Shown one piece after another: positions 6,480 through 14,851 of a stretch of DNA of 28,209 bases. Made by a program: the position numbers and the translations under genes. Origin of the DNA: Oscillospiraceae bacterium. GTDB taxonomy: Bacteria > Bacillota_A > Clostridia > Oscillospirales > Oscillospiraceae. Location: assembly GCA_021771675.1 (NCBI GenBank), contig JAETOP010000044.1, positions 1 through 28,209 on the forward strand. The letters are read 5' to 3'. The notes beneath the pieces are model-generated. The model was not told where the DNA came from and made no database searches. It saw nothing but the letters and a program-made list of their open reading frames with translations. The number at the start of each line of letters is the position of its first letter. The first letter of the stretch is position 1.

Positions 6480-8654
6480 TCACTGGGTCGTTGGGCCGTA
6501 AGCCCGCACCTCGTAAACTGCGGGGCCCCACCCGCCCCAGGTTTCGGGGAAGCGCAGCCGGAGGGCCGTGGTTTCTACCGGCGTGGGGAACCGCATTACC
6601 ACCAGCCGTTGGTGATTTTCCCCGGTGCTCCACACCGCCCGCCAGGCTCCGCCTCCGTCCAGCGCCTCCACCTGGATATGTTTAACCAGCCGGGGCGGCA
6701 TCCCGGTCCGGGGAACGTAGTGGTGGCTCTCCTCCCAGTACTGGGCCCGACTGCTGGGCAGCTCCATGGTCAGATCCGGGTCCAGGTATAGCCGCAGCTC
6801 CCGGATGGCAACAGGGGCGGGCCAGTCCAGCCGGAGCCAGGGTTCCCGGTCAGCCGGGGCAGCGCACCACTGGTTCGGTTGGCCCCAGGGCCGGGCACAG
6901 CCGTTGAGGACCTGTTGAGGATGGTACAGCGACCCCTCTCCGGAGCGGTACTGAATGGCGGGAAATGCGTATTCCGGCCGCCGCTCCCGGCCGCACAGGA
7001 AGCCGGTCCGGCCCTCCTCCGTCAAGGTCAGGGAGACACCGGGCGCATTGTCGAACCGCAGGATGCAGAACCGCCCGCCGCACCCCTCCGGCACTGTCAG
7101 CTTCACCCCCTGTTCTCCGGGCTTCAGATCCCAGGTAAAACGACCCTCCTCCCGGCCCGCCAGAAATCGGCTGGGCAACATGGTGGACTGGAGGGCACCC
7201 GTCAACCGGGTGGAGGTCTTGCTGCGGAAGGTGACAACAGCCCGCCCTCCGGCCACGCCGGGGAACACCGCAAACGCGCCGCCAGTCAGCTCCAAACCGC
7301 CGCTGATCGCCCCGATCTGGCCGTTGTGGGCACTACTGGCCGAGATCTGCGCCCGCCAAGCCAGGTTTTCCCCGTCCTCAGTGCCCACACCGGGGATGAA
7401 CATATCCTCCCGGAGAAGGGTCTGCCGGACTTGCTCCACCTGGGAGGGGGACAACCCCGCCGGGGGGCGGTCCTGGACGATGCAGGCCGCCGCCAGGGTG
7501 CCCGCCGCCTGACCGGAGAGGGCACAGGTGTTCATAATGCGGCTGGAGGCAAAGGCGTCTCGCTCCGCGCCGATGTTCCGCCCGGCAAACAGCAGATTGG
7601 GCACATCCCTCTGATAAAGGCACCGCAGAGGGATTTGATAGACGGGGACGGGGATTTGTACACAGTTGTCCGCTTGGGAGTCCAGAATGCCCCCCGCGGG
7701 GTGGAGATCCATGTACCAGCCACCGTAAAAGGCCCCGTCTGGGAACTGTCGCCCCTCCATAAGATCCTGCCGGGTCAGGAGGTATTCCGTCTCCATTCGT
7801 CTGCTCTCCCGCTTCCCTGGGAGGCTTCCAATCCAGTCCAAGGTGTAGCAATCCGCGTCAAATTTTCCGCTGTTTTTGATATAGTTCCACACACCCAGTA
7901 CCAGCCGCTTCAGCTCTATGGCGATATCCTGGGCGGCGGAGATAGTGTCGCGGCCCCCCCCGTACTCAAACCACCAGCAGTCGCTTCCGCTGAGCCGTTC
8001 GTTGACCACCCGGCCCCCGTTTCCGATGAGCCGTTCCACCTCCTCCAGCCCATAGGCATAGGCGGGGGGAATGAAGCGGACGGGGTGGTTCTCCTTCCTG
8101 GTGTAGTACAGGATAGAGCTGCCCAGCAGTTCTCCGTCCGTCTCCGGCCCGCCGCCGGTAACACGCTGGGCGCCCATATAGTAGGGAACTCCCGCCTTCG
8201 CGCCGATGGTGCCATCGCCGGTGGCGTCCACAAAGTATTTGGCTCGGACGGTCAGCTTGGTTTCGGTACCCTGCTGGGCGCCGGAGACGGAAGCGATTTG
8301 GTTTCCTTCCAATGCCACATCCGTCACGTCCGTGTTAAGAAAAAGCCGGAGATTATCCTGGCCTAACACGGCGTCAAGCAGAATTTCATCCCAAAAGACC
8401 GGGTTCGCGTCCGGGTTTTTGTACAGGTTTTCCAGCTTCAGCTGGCCCCAGATTCCCATTTCCTCAGCAAAAAGGCTCCCTGCCCCGGTGGCTCCCCGGG
8501 TCCAAACCCGTATTTCACTGCTGGAATTGCCCCCCAGCACCGGGCGGTTCCCGATGAGCACGGTGCGCACCCCCAGCCGCGCTGCGGCCAGCGCTGCGCA
8601 CACTCCGGCGGGCCCTCCGCCAACAACGGCCAGTTCCGCATCGATTTCCTTCAT
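6480..8654 (-). CDS. FAD-dependent oxidoreductase (FAD_oxidored family) with C-terminal discoidin-like domain
   Basis: The 724-residue flavoenzyme begins with a Rossmann dinucleotide-binding motif (VVGGGPAGVCAALAAARLG, residues about 8-26), followed by GGNSSSEIRVW and FVDATGDGTIGAKAGV. The C-terminal ring motif LLFAGRNIGAERDAFASSR lies near residue 365. This is the PF12831-type arrangement, often annotated as xanthan-lyase-like although it is not a lyase. From about residue 560 onward a beta-rich region (WLRLDWPAPVAIRELRLYLD) looks like an F5/8 type C carbohydrate-binding module. There is no signal peptide, so it is cytoplasmic. ATG 8654 is preferred because AGGTG sits 7 nt upstream; an upstream TTG lacks a site. 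As first gene of the transporter operon it probably oxidises the imported sugar or glycoside, which is an inference. Confidence 0.82.
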   Translation of the reverse strand: MKEIDAELAVVGGGPAGVCAALAAARLGVRTVLIGNRPVLGGNSSSEIRVWTRGATGAGSLFAEEMGIWGQLKLENLYKNPDANPVFWDEILLDAVLGQDNLRLFLNTDVTDVALEGNQIASVSGAQQGTETKLTVRAKYFVDATGDGTIGAKAGVPYYMGAQRVTGGGPETDGELLGSSILYYTRKENHPVRFIPPAYAYGLEEVERLIGNGGRVVNERLSGSDCWWFEYGGGRDTISAAQDIAIELKRLVLGVWNYIKNSGKFDADCYTLDWIGSLPGKRESRRMETEYLLTRQDLMEGRQFPDGAFYGGWYMDLHPAGGILDSQADNCVQIPVPVYQIPLRCLYQRDVPNLLFAGRNIGAERDAFASSRIMNTCALSGQAAGTLAAACIVQDRPPAGLSPSQVEQVRQTLLREDMFIPGVGTEDGENLAWRAQISASSAHNGQIGAISGGLELTGGAFAVFPGVAGGRAVVTFRSKTSTRLTGALQSTMLPSRFLAGREEGRFTWDLKPGEQGVKLTVPEGCGGRFCILRFDNAPGVSLTLTEEGRTGFLCGRERRPEYAFPAIQYRSGEGSLYHPQQVLNGCARPWGQPNQWCAAPADREPWLRLDWPAPVAIRELRLYLDPDLTMELPSSRAQYWEESHHYVPRTGMPPRLVKHIQVEALDGGGAWRAVWSTGENHQRLVVMRFPTPVETTALRLRFPETWGGWGPAVYEVRAYGPTTQ

Positions 8655-8842
8655 GGTATCACCTGCCTCGCAACAAGCCTTCAATATTATGAACCTTTGT
8701 TGTGTGGATTTTTGAAGAAACTATAATTCGTGTTCTCTGTCTTCCAGCGGAAAACAGAAAAATCAATAAATTCTCTTGTCATTTTTTAGCTTATCTGTCT
8801 TTTCTGCCTAAATCATAGCAGGAGAGCTTCCTCTTTGCAATA

Positions 8843-8869
8843 AATAATCCACACATAATCTGGATTATT
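8843..8869. promoter_or_regulatory. Palindrome in the divergent control region (candidate operator)
   Basis: AATAATCC at 8843-8850 and GGATTATT at 8862-8869 form a perfect 8-bp inverted repeat with an 11-bp spacer. It lies about 80 bp before the AraC gene and 190 bp before the operon. It is the clearest palindrome in this 293-bp divergent region, so it is a candidate site for the regulator or another factor. AraC proteins more often use direct repeats, which keeps the confidence modest. Confidence 0.4.
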
Positions 8870-8880
8870 CTGCACTAATA

Positions 8881-8909
8881 TTGACTTTTCAGTCGGTCAG
8901 GCGTAAGGT
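8881..8909 (+). promoter_or_regulatory. Weak candidate promoter of the AraC regulator gene
   Basis: TTGACT at 8881-8886 is a good -35 match. With a 17-bp spacer the -10 would be TAAGGT (8904-8909), which is poor. An alternative TATAGT at 8911-8916 is too far away. A weak -10 would suit an activated promoter. Confidence 0.3.
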
Positions 8910-8947
8910 ATATAGTGGAGGATTATCTGAAAAAGGAGGGAAAACTT

Positions 8948-9883
8948 ATGGCTGGCTCTTACGAAAAGATCAGGGACTATCTCTCATACCTCCACGACCG
9001 GCACAACGTCCAGATCTGCATCAAGGATTTCTGCGGCTTCATTCCCATTAACAAGGCGTTGGATGAGGCGGTGCGCCCCTTTCTGGCCCACACCAATGTG
9101 TTCTGTATGTACATGAAATCCACTCAGGAACACTACCGGGTGTGCCTGTCTATGATCCGCCGGATGTATAACAAGTGCAAAATCACCCGGAAGGCTTTTT
9201 TTGGCCTGTGCCACGCCGGGCTGGCGGAGTATGTGGTGCCCATCTACAGCGGCGATGTGCTCATCGGCTGTATCAACGCCGGATTTTTTCAGATGGACGA
9301 GCGCCGGACCCAGGCGCGCATCTGCAGGGCCTGCCGCCATGCTCCCGCGCTGGACTGTCAGGAGGCGCTGGCGCTGTACCGGAAGGGGGTGCAGACCGCT
9401 GACATAGACGTGGACAGTATGCTCATCGGTCTGGAGCTGCTGGCGGAATATCTGGGGCAGACCTACACTATCTTGCAGACCACACACAGCGCCCCCGCCT
9501 CCGTTCGCGGATATCACACTTCCGGCGAGGACACCATCCTCAGCCACGCCATGGAGTATATCCGGCTGAACTCGGGCAGCCACATCTCCGTGACCGCCCT
9601 GGCCCGGTTCTGCCATTGCAGTGAATCCTATCTAAGCCGCATTTTCAAACGGCGCACTGGGGTGAATATCAACGTGTACGTCAACAAAGTGCGCATGGAG
9701 CTGGCAAAAAACCACCTGTTGCTGTCCAACGAAAGCGTGGCCGAGATTGCCTCCCGGGTGGGGTTCAACGACCCAAACTACTTTTCGCGGGTCTTTACCC
9801 AGATCATCGGCGTCTCTCCCACGGAGTTCCGGCGGCGTTTCCAGCAGGAGCTTCCCACGGACAATGCAACCGACAAACGCTAA
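8948..9883 (+). CDS. PocR-sensing AraC-family transcriptional regulator
   Basis: The 311-residue regulator has an N-terminal PocR ligand-sensing domain (about residues 5-160). It carries Cys residues in ICIKDFCGF, CLSMIRRMYNKC and GLCHAGLAEYVVP, typical of PocR domains. The C-terminal AraC double helix-turn-helix is at about residues 205-305 (ISVTALARFCHCSESYLSRI, then ESVAEIASRVGFNDPNYFSRVF). PocR domains are thought to sense small carbon compounds. ATG 8948 has AAAGGAGGG at a good distance, and an in-frame GTG at 8915 lacks one. The gene is divergent from the FAD-enzyme/ABC operon, so it most likely activates that operon in response to the transported substrate or a product. Confidence 0.88.
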   Translation: MAGSYEKIRDYLSYLHDRHNVQICIKDFCGFIPINKALDEAVRPFLAHTNVFCMYMKSTQEHYRVCLSMIRRMYNKCKITRKAFFGLCHAGLAEYVVPIYSGDVLIGCINAGFFQMDERRTQARICRACRHAPALDCQEALALYRKGVQTADIDVDSMLIGLELLAEYLGQTYTILQTTHSAPASVRGYHTSGEDTILSHAMEYIRLNSGSHISVTALARFCHCSESYLSRIFKRRTGVNINVYVNKVRMELAKNHLLLSNESVAEIASRVGFNDPNYFSRVFTQIIGVSPTEFRRRFQQELPTDNATDKR

Positions 9884-9909
9884 ATTGCACTTTTGATGTG
9901 CGAAATGGC

Positions 9910-9951
9910 AAAAGAGCCTGAGCATTTATTCTGAAATGCCCAGGCTCTTTT
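9910..9951. terminator. Bidirectional intrinsic terminator
   Basis: Eighteen-base arms at 9910-9927 and 9934-9951 are complementary apart from one mismatch and enclose a six-base loop. A-rich flank on one side and T-run on the other make it work in both directions. It separates the AraC gene from the convergent minus-strand gene. Confidence 0.85.
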
Positions 9952-9986
9952 TAGATGTGCATAGAGTTTAATGGAGTGTGCCTTTT

Positions 9987-10229
9987 TTACAGCATATACC
10001 GCTCCCTGTTATATAATTCTTCGAACGCGTTTGCTGCAGCATTTACTCTATTTTTCTCATCTTCATCTTTGATTTTTCTTGCTTCCTGACTGAGAAGCTC
10101 TCCATGAAATCTATGCTTCTTAACTGTATCTGTGCCGGAACTGTCAAATTTTTTCTGCCGATATAACTGCTGTAATTTCCATGTTGGGAAATATTTCTCT
10201 AATACTTCATAAGCCTCAGTAATATCCAT
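9987..10229 (-). CDS. Small hypothetical protein
   Basis: An 80-residue frame begins MDITEAYEVLEKYFPTWKLQ. It is rich in Lys/Glu/Arg and looks wholly alpha-helical (KIKDEDEKNRVNAAANAFEE). I chose ATG 10229 because GGAG lies 10 nt before it; an upstream ATG at 10247 has no site. I do not recognise the family. It ends just beyond the shared terminator and is separated from the next upstream gene by about 290 bp, so it is probably a single-gene unit. A remnant of a larger protein cannot be excluded. Confidence 0.55.
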   Translation of the reverse strand: MDITEAYEVLEKYFPTWKLQQLYRQKKFDSSGTDTVKKHRFHGELLSQEARKIKDEDEKNRVNAAANAFEELYNRERYML

Positions 10230-10517
10230 GCCTTTCGCTCCAATCATTTAGTATGAGCAATAGTTCTCAGTGATTTTGATGCAATTACCTACTCTTGCGG
10301 TAGAGGTGTGCAGATTGGTTGAGCCGGAAATTCCTTATACGTTTTTCCATCCAGCTTACATCCCGCTGTGCTATGATGGAACCCTCCCCACTGTTTCTAT
10401 AGAAAAGGGAACATTGGCAGCCTGTCAACCCATCATGGTGCAATGTGGGTAAAATCGCTTTTTCGGAAAGCGCTGTAGCACAATGCTCTTAGCAACCCGC
10501 CGTATATACTGCCCCTT
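10230..10517. other. Intergenic stretch without a recognised feature
   Basis: Between the small helical protein and the GAF-domain reductase I see no convincing gene, tRNA or terminator. One 60-codon plus-strand frame (10270-10452) has no good ribosome site and no recognisable sequence. Confidence 0.4.
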
Positions 10518-10970
10518 TTATTGCCAGACTTCCGCTTCTAAAATTTCCACGAACGCTTCCAGTCCAGCCTGGTCGTCCTCCGTAAAGCGTCCGATGTGCG
10601 GACTGTCTATGTCCAAGACTCCAATGATGTTTCCACCCGTCCGGATGGGCACCACGATCTCAGAGTTGGACGCGCTGTCGCAGGCGATGTGCCCCGGGAA
10701 CTGATGGACGTCCCTTACCAGCTGTGTCCTGCCCTCTGCCACAGCGGTTCCGCACACGCCCCGTCCTACTGGGATCTCGATGCAGGCAGGCTTCCCCTGA
10801 AAGGGGCCCAGCACCAAGGTGCTACCCTCCAGCAGATAGAACCCCGCCCAGTTGAGCCCGTCCAGTGTGTGGTAGAGCAGGGCCGCGGCGTTGGCCAGAT
10901 TGGCGGTTTGGTGGGGTACGCCGTGGATCAGCGCCGAGAGTTGGGCATTCAACGTTTGATAGTCTGTCAT
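10518..10970 (-). CDS. msrC: Free methionine-(R)-sulfoxide reductase (GAF domain)
   Basis: The 150-residue protein is a single GAF domain of the fRMsr group, which reduces free L-methionine-(R)-sulfoxide in the cytoplasm. Diagnostic stretches are LNWAGFYLL, GPFQGKPACIEIPVGRGVCG and HIACDSASNSEIVVPI, with the three conserved cysteines of the family. Length matches E. coli and yeast members. Its ATG overlaps the TGA of the upstream flavin-reductase gene by four bases (ATGA), so the two are translationally coupled. Together they suggest an oxidative-stress or methionine-salvage function. Confidence 0.9.
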   Translation of the reverse strand: MTDYQTLNAQLSALIHGVPHQTANLANAAALLYHTLDGLNWAGFYLLEGSTLVLGPFQGKPACIEIPVGRGVCGTAVAEGRTQLVRDVHQFPGHIACDSASNSEIVVPIRTGGNIIGVLDIDSPHIGRFTEDDQAGLEAFVEILEAEVWQ

Positions 10971-11527
10971 TTCAGCTTCATCCCGTCCTGGAAAGCATTG
11001 CCCACCTTCTCGCCCAGCACATGGTAGGCACTGTTAATGGGGTCAAACACAATGGGGGCCAGCTTGGACACGTCCACTTTGCCATCCGGGGCAAGGACGC
11101 TCTCGTCTACGCTGACATTGACGATCTCACCCACCAGGCGGCAGCTTTCCGGGTCATAGCTGATGAGCTTACACTCCACCGCCATGGCCAGCTCGTCAAT
11201 GAGCGGGGCATCTACAAATTCGCTTTTTGTGGTGTGGAATCCGGCCTTGGCCAGCTTATCTGGCACATCGTTGCCGGACACCACGCCCACATAGTCGCAC
11301 TCCGCCACGTGGGCAGCGTCGGCCATGCTGACGGTGAACGCCTTGCGCTCCAGGATGTTCTTCGTGGTCTTGTGCCCCGCACTCAAGCACATGGACAGCT
11401 CATTTGCCTCGCTGATGCCGCCCCAGGCGGCGTTCATGGCGTCCGGCGTGCCGTCCGGGCCGTAGGTGGCGATGATGAACACCGGCTGGGGGTAGGTGTA
11501 GGGCTTAGCTCCAAAGTTTTTCCGCAT
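10967..11527 (-). CDS. Flavin reductase-like (flavoredoxin family) protein
   Basis: The 186-residue protein belongs to the FMN-binding split-barrel flavin reductases. Its N-terminus (MRKNFGAKPYTYPQPVFIIA) is followed by a typical flavin-site region (GTPDAMNAAWGGISEANELS) and VGVVSGNDVPDKLAKAGF, as in bacterial and archaeal flavoredoxins. I chose ATG 11527 because AAGGAGGATGCCACC precedes it; an upstream start at 11584 lacks a site. It begins 13 bp after the 83-aa gene and overlaps the methionine sulfoxide reductase gene by 4 bp, so it is likely co-transcribed with both. Its redox partner is unknown. Confidence 0.87.
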   Translation of the reverse strand: MRKNFGAKPYTYPQPVFIIATYGPDGTPDAMNAAWGGISEANELSMCLSAGHKTTKNILERKAFTVSMADAAHVAECDYVGVVSGNDVPDKLAKAGFHTTKSEFVDAPLIDELAMAVECKLISYDPESCRLVGEIVNVSVDESVLAPDGKVDVSKLAPIVFDPINSAYHVLGEKVGNAFQDGMKLK

Positions 11528-11540
11528 GGTGGCATCCTCC

Positions 11541-11792
11541 TTAGTAAAAATTTCCCTGTCTGTCCAGGCAGCTGTCCGCCTCATAGCGGCGGCGGTTGTT
11601 CAGAAAGAACCGCTTGATTTGTTTGGGGGCGTGGACGGCGCTGTTTTTCCCAGTATAACATATTTCCCGCTCTGCGTCGAGAGGCAACTCCACCAGCTTC
11701 TGCGGAGAACGCAGACCACGCAATCTGTATCCCCGCTCCGTTAAGGAGGCGTAGGTGCGCTCTATCACAGTTCTGCGTTCTGCCTGGTTCAT
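11541..11792 (-). CDS. Small hypothetical protein of the polymerase-YolD operon
   Basis: The 83-residue basic protein starts MNQAERRTVIERTYASLTER and contains GYRLRGLRSPQKLVELPLD. No family is recognised. Its ATG overlaps the TGA of the YolD-like gene (ATGA), which makes it a real, translationally coupled member of this operon. The many Arg residues and its position beside YolD and a Y-family polymerase hint at a DNA-associated role, which is only inference. Confidence 0.65.
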   Translation of the reverse strand: MNQAERRTVIERTYASLTERGYRLRGLRSPQKLVELPLDAEREICYTGKNSAVHAPKQIKRFFLNNRRRYEADSCLDRQGNFY

Positions 11793-12217
11793 AACCGCTC
11801 CTCCTTCAAGGGAAACTCCGCGGATGTTCCATCCTCGATCTCCAAAATATCCTCAATGGGGATGGCCGTCCCATCGGTGAGGGTCAACCGTCCTTCCAAT
11901 GGATCCAGCTTTTTCACCATGCCCACGGTAGTGACATAGGCCCCGCCGCTTTTCCTGCCGTCCGGCTGGAAATAGGTAAAGGCCGCTTCATTGCCGGTGT
12001 CTGCCAGAAAACGCAGCTTCTCATCCAGCACCGCTTTCTCCTCCTCGGTGAGTTCCACCTTTTCCCCGGTGAGCCGGGCCGTTTCCTGGATGGCCGCGCC
12101 ATAACCCGTCAGGGCCTGGAACGGGGTGAACTGAGCCGCCCGGTCGATCATAGGCATACGGGGATGCCTGGACGATGTGGGGCGGGGCAGGTTGATGATA
12201 TCGTCGTAGGCTCCCAT
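11789..12217 (-). CDS. YolD-like family protein
   Basis: The 142-residue protein shows the YolD hallmark YDDIINLPRPTSSRHPRM followed by MIDRAAQFTPFQALTGY. The C-terminal half is a small beta domain (VTTVGMVKKLDPLEGRLTLT). YolD-like proteins are encoded next to UmuC-type Y-family polymerases in Firmicutes and are thought to act as the UmuD counterpart. Here the start overlaps the polymerase stop by one base (TAATG), so translation is coupled. With the polymerase disrupted, this gene may now be transcribed only from within the insertion or not at all. Confidence 0.88.
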   Translation of the reverse strand: MGAYDDIINLPRPTSSRHPRMPMIDRAAQFTPFQALTGYGAAIQETARLTGEKVELTEEEKAVLDEKLRFLADTGNEAAFTYFQPDGRKSGGAYVTTVGMVKKLDPLEGRLTLTDGTAIPIEDILEIEDGTSAEFPLKEERL

Positions 12218-13700
12218 TACGCTTTGTGCCCCCCTATCCTCCCGTTGCGGTCAGCGGCGGTGGCGCCATCTACCAGGTTGGTGCCCTTCAAAATGGCGTT
12301 CTTGCCGAATTTGCTCTTGATGTCCAGCATGGTTTCCTGGAGCTTCTTCTCCCGGGCCAGCGCCGCTTTCTCTGCCTGTGCGGCTTCCGCATCGGTCAAG
12401 AGATCCAACTGCTCCATAGCGGGCGCGGTGGAGACGGAACCCTCCTCCGCCACCCGGTTGGCGGTGAGGTACAGCCGCCGCACCAGCAAGTCCCTGTTTA
12501 CGATGCGGTCAAACAGCTCCAATACCGCTGCCGTGATGCGCTTGGCGGAGTCGGTGTATCCTTCCAGGTTGGCGGTACCGTGGGCGTGTTTGGGGATCTG
12601 CCGCCCATAGCGGTCGGTGGTCACCGCACCTTGATATTGCTTCCGGCGGTCAGGATCCCGCAGGTTGTCGATGTCGTAGCCCACGGTGAGGGTGAGCTGA
12701 TCGGTGACCAGCCGCTGGCCCACCAAATCCAGCGCCAGCTGATCCGCCATCTCCCAGGCCACCATCCGGGCCTTGCCGAAGTCATAGGGGCAGGTAAGCA
12801 CCTGGCCGGAGCCTACGCTTTTTGCCTCTGGCTTGTACGCCTTGACGTCCGCCATAGTGACCGGCTCATAGCCCCAGGCGTGGTCGATGAGCAATTCCGC
12901 GTTGACGCCGAACATCCGATAGAGCAGTTCTTCATTGTAATAATCGGTGGGCTTCCCGATGGAACAGCGGGCAATATCGCCCATGGTGAGCAGTCCCTGG
13001 GCCTCCAGCTTTTTGGCATAGCCCCGGCCCACCCGCCAGAAGTCGGTGAGGGGGCGGTGATCCCACAGCAGCCTGCGGTAGCTCAGCTCGTTCAATTCGG
13101 CGACGCGCACACCGTTTTTGTCCGGTTTGGTATGCTTGGCCCAGATGTCCATGGCCACCTTTGCCAGGTAGAGGTTGGAGCCGATGCCCGCCGTGGCGGT
13201 GATGCCAGTGGTGTCCAGCACATCCAGCACGATTTTCCGGGCCAGTTCCCTGGGGGTGAGCCGATAGGTGGGCAGATAGTTGGTCACGTCCATGAGTACC
13301 TCGTCGATGCTGTACACGTGAATGTCACTGGGGGCTACGTACTTCAGGTAGACGTTATAGATTTTGGTGCTCCACTCAATATAATGGGCCATCCGGGGCG
13401 GAGCTGCCAGGTAGTCCAACGCCAGCTCGGGGTGCCGTTTCACCTCCGGGTCGTTCCAGGACGAGCCGGTAAACTGCCGTCCCGGAGCTTTCCACCGCCG
13501 CTGGGCATTCACCTCCGCCACCTTCTGCACTACTTCAAACAGTCGGGCCCGCCCGGGGATGCCGTAGGCTTTCAGGGAGGGGGAGACCGCCAGGCAGATG
13601 GTCTTTTCCGTCCGGCTTTTGTCCGCCACCACCAGGTTAGTGGTGAGGGGATCCAGGCCGCGCTCAATACATTCCACCGAGGCGTAAAAACTTTTCAAGT
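12217..13700 (-). pseudogene. Y-family DNA polymerase (UmuC-like), 3' part, split by an element
   Basis: This carries nearly all of a translesion DNA polymerase: LKSFYASVECIERGLDPL, the catalytic YSIDEVLMDV (Asp-Glu pair), a helix-hairpin-helix region (VGRGYAKKLEAQGLLTMG) and the little-finger domain. The first ten codons are missing. Upstream of the TTG at 13698 the frame meets element DNA and soon a stop. The missing start (MPDRVYIACD) lies at 24101-24074 on the same strand. Joining 24074 to 13700 restores a continuous 503-aa frame. The lost segment holds the first metal-binding Asp, so a product started at TTG would be catalytically dead. It heads the YolD operon. Confidence 0.92.
13694..13700. 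repeat. Left 7-bp direct repeat (TTCAAGT) at the element junction
   Basis: TTCAAGT occurs at 13694-13700 and again at 24067-24073. One copy is enough to rebuild the polymerase gene, so the other arose with insertion. This is the probable recombination core or target duplication. Confidence 0.8.
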
Positions 13701-13718
13701 AAAGCCGAAATCGGCTTT
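13701..13718. repeat. 18-bp palindrome at the left extremity
   Basis: AAAGCCGA and TCGGCTTT flank a central AA. It lies between the junction repeat and the left inverted repeat. There is no counterpart at the right end, where the inverted repeat abuts the junction directly. Confidence 0.6.
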
Positions 13719-13723
13719 ATCTC

Positions 13724-13754
13724 AATAATGCCGAGAAAAAAGAAATGCCGATAT
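13724..13754. repeat. Left terminal inverted repeat (31 bp)
   Basis: Matches the reverse complement of 24038-24068 at 30 of 31 positions. It contains two copies of the core TGCCGA, separated by an A-rich spacer. A third, inverted copy (ATATCGGCATTT) lies at 13795-13806. These are probable recombinase binding sites. Confidence 0.8.
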
Positions 13755-13810
13755 AACTGATAAGTGCCCAAAAATAAACGAGCATTTCCGTGAAATATCG
13801 GCATTTTATT

Positions 13811-14851
13811 TTAGATTAACCCATAAAGCTGCTTGATGATATCATCATTATCCCCATATTTGAATTTCTCGTCATCCCTAAACACAGAATTCTCCTTCGA
13901 TGAGATTTTCTTAACAGCAGCCTGCTTCATCTCTGTAGTAGCATTGGCATATATCAGAGAAGTTTCCATTTGAGAGTGTCCAAGCCATTGCGCAACCATT
14001 TCCAACGGCATTCCCGCCATATATAGGTGCATTGCCCGGGTGTGGCGAAAAAGGTGCGGATGCAGATGAGGAATAGTGGGCATGGCATCCCTGGCCTTGG
14101 CCCCATACTTCGATATAAAACACTGGGCGTTATCACAGGACATCTTTGTGGCTATGCCATTGCGTTTTGTATAAAACAAGTAGTCATTCAAGTTCCCGTT
14201 TTTGTGAAAGTGAACGCGGTACTCCTCATACATCGGAATCAATTCCGCTGAAATCGGCGTGGCGCAGAACTTATTTCCCTTTCCGATGATGCGCAGACGT
14301 GCTCCGCTGCTATTTACAGAGAAATCTTTTATTGTTAAATCCAGGATTTCTTGAATCCGGCAGCCGCTGTCGTAAAGCAGGTGCATAAAAAAGCGATCAC
14401 GTAGCCCAATACTTTTGTGGGGATCAGGCTGCGCCAGAATCAACTTCATTTCCGGGACCGTGAGATATTTGATTCCATCTGCACATTCTTTTGGAAACTC
14501 CTCTATTTTCTGTATGGCCGATAATTCGGAAAGTAATAATATATTTTCTTCCATAAGAAATCGACAAAATCTTCGCAGATGTACCAGCCGCAGATTTGCG
14601 GTGGATATTTTATTCCCACGATAAGATCTCAGCCAGTCCATAAACGCCAAAATGTTCTTCTGGTTGAAGTCGGCAGCGGTGATGCCGCTCAGCCCCTTGG
14701 AAAGCAGGTTCTGCAAAAATACAAGATATAAGTTCAGAGTATAGCGGTACGCAATTACTGTATTGATGCTTTCTCTTTTTATGATGGGCATATATTCTGT
14801 TAAGAACCGCCGGATTTTCTCAAACAGCGCTGGATCTTTAATCTTTTTCAT
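13811..14851 (-). CDS. Tyrosine recombinase C of the trio
   Basis: The 346-residue tyrosine recombinase is the last of three in the element. A SAM-like N-terminal domain (about 15-125) precedes the catalytic domain. Catalytic residues are visible as Arg in DSGCRIQEILDL, the HxxR box in HLFRHTRAMHLY, His in WLGHSQMETS and Tyr in LIYANAT. Its start overlaps the end of recombinase B by 14 bp, typical of RIT operons, and GGGAG precedes ATG 14851. The stop lies just inside the left inverted repeats. All key residues are present, so it appears intact. Confidence 0.92.
   Translation of the reverse strand: MKKIKDPALFEKIRRFLTEYMPIIKRESINTVIAYRYTLNLYLVFLQNLLSKGLSGITAADFNQKNILAFMDWLRSYRGNKISTANLRLVHLRRFCRFLMEENILLLSELSAIQKIEEFPKECADGIKYLTVPEMKLILAQPDPHKSIGLRDRFFMHLLYDSGCRIQEILDLTIKDFSVNSSGARLRIIGKGNKFCATPISAELIPMYEEYRVHFHKNGNLNDYLFYTKRNGIATKMSCDNAQCFISKYGAKARDAMPTIPHLHPHLFRHTRAMHLYMAGMPLEMVAQWLGHSQMETSLIYANATTEMKQAAVKKISSKENSVFRDDEKFKYGDNDDIIKQLYGLI

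Noticed and set aside
6879..8366. 495-codon plus-strand frame opposite the FAD oxidoreductase
   Set aside because: Shadow frame; the minus strand carries clear flavoenzyme motifs.
12226..13728. 500-codon plus-strand frame opposite the Y-family polymerase
   Set aside because: Shadow frame; low-complexity Gly/His/Val composition typical of antisense translation.
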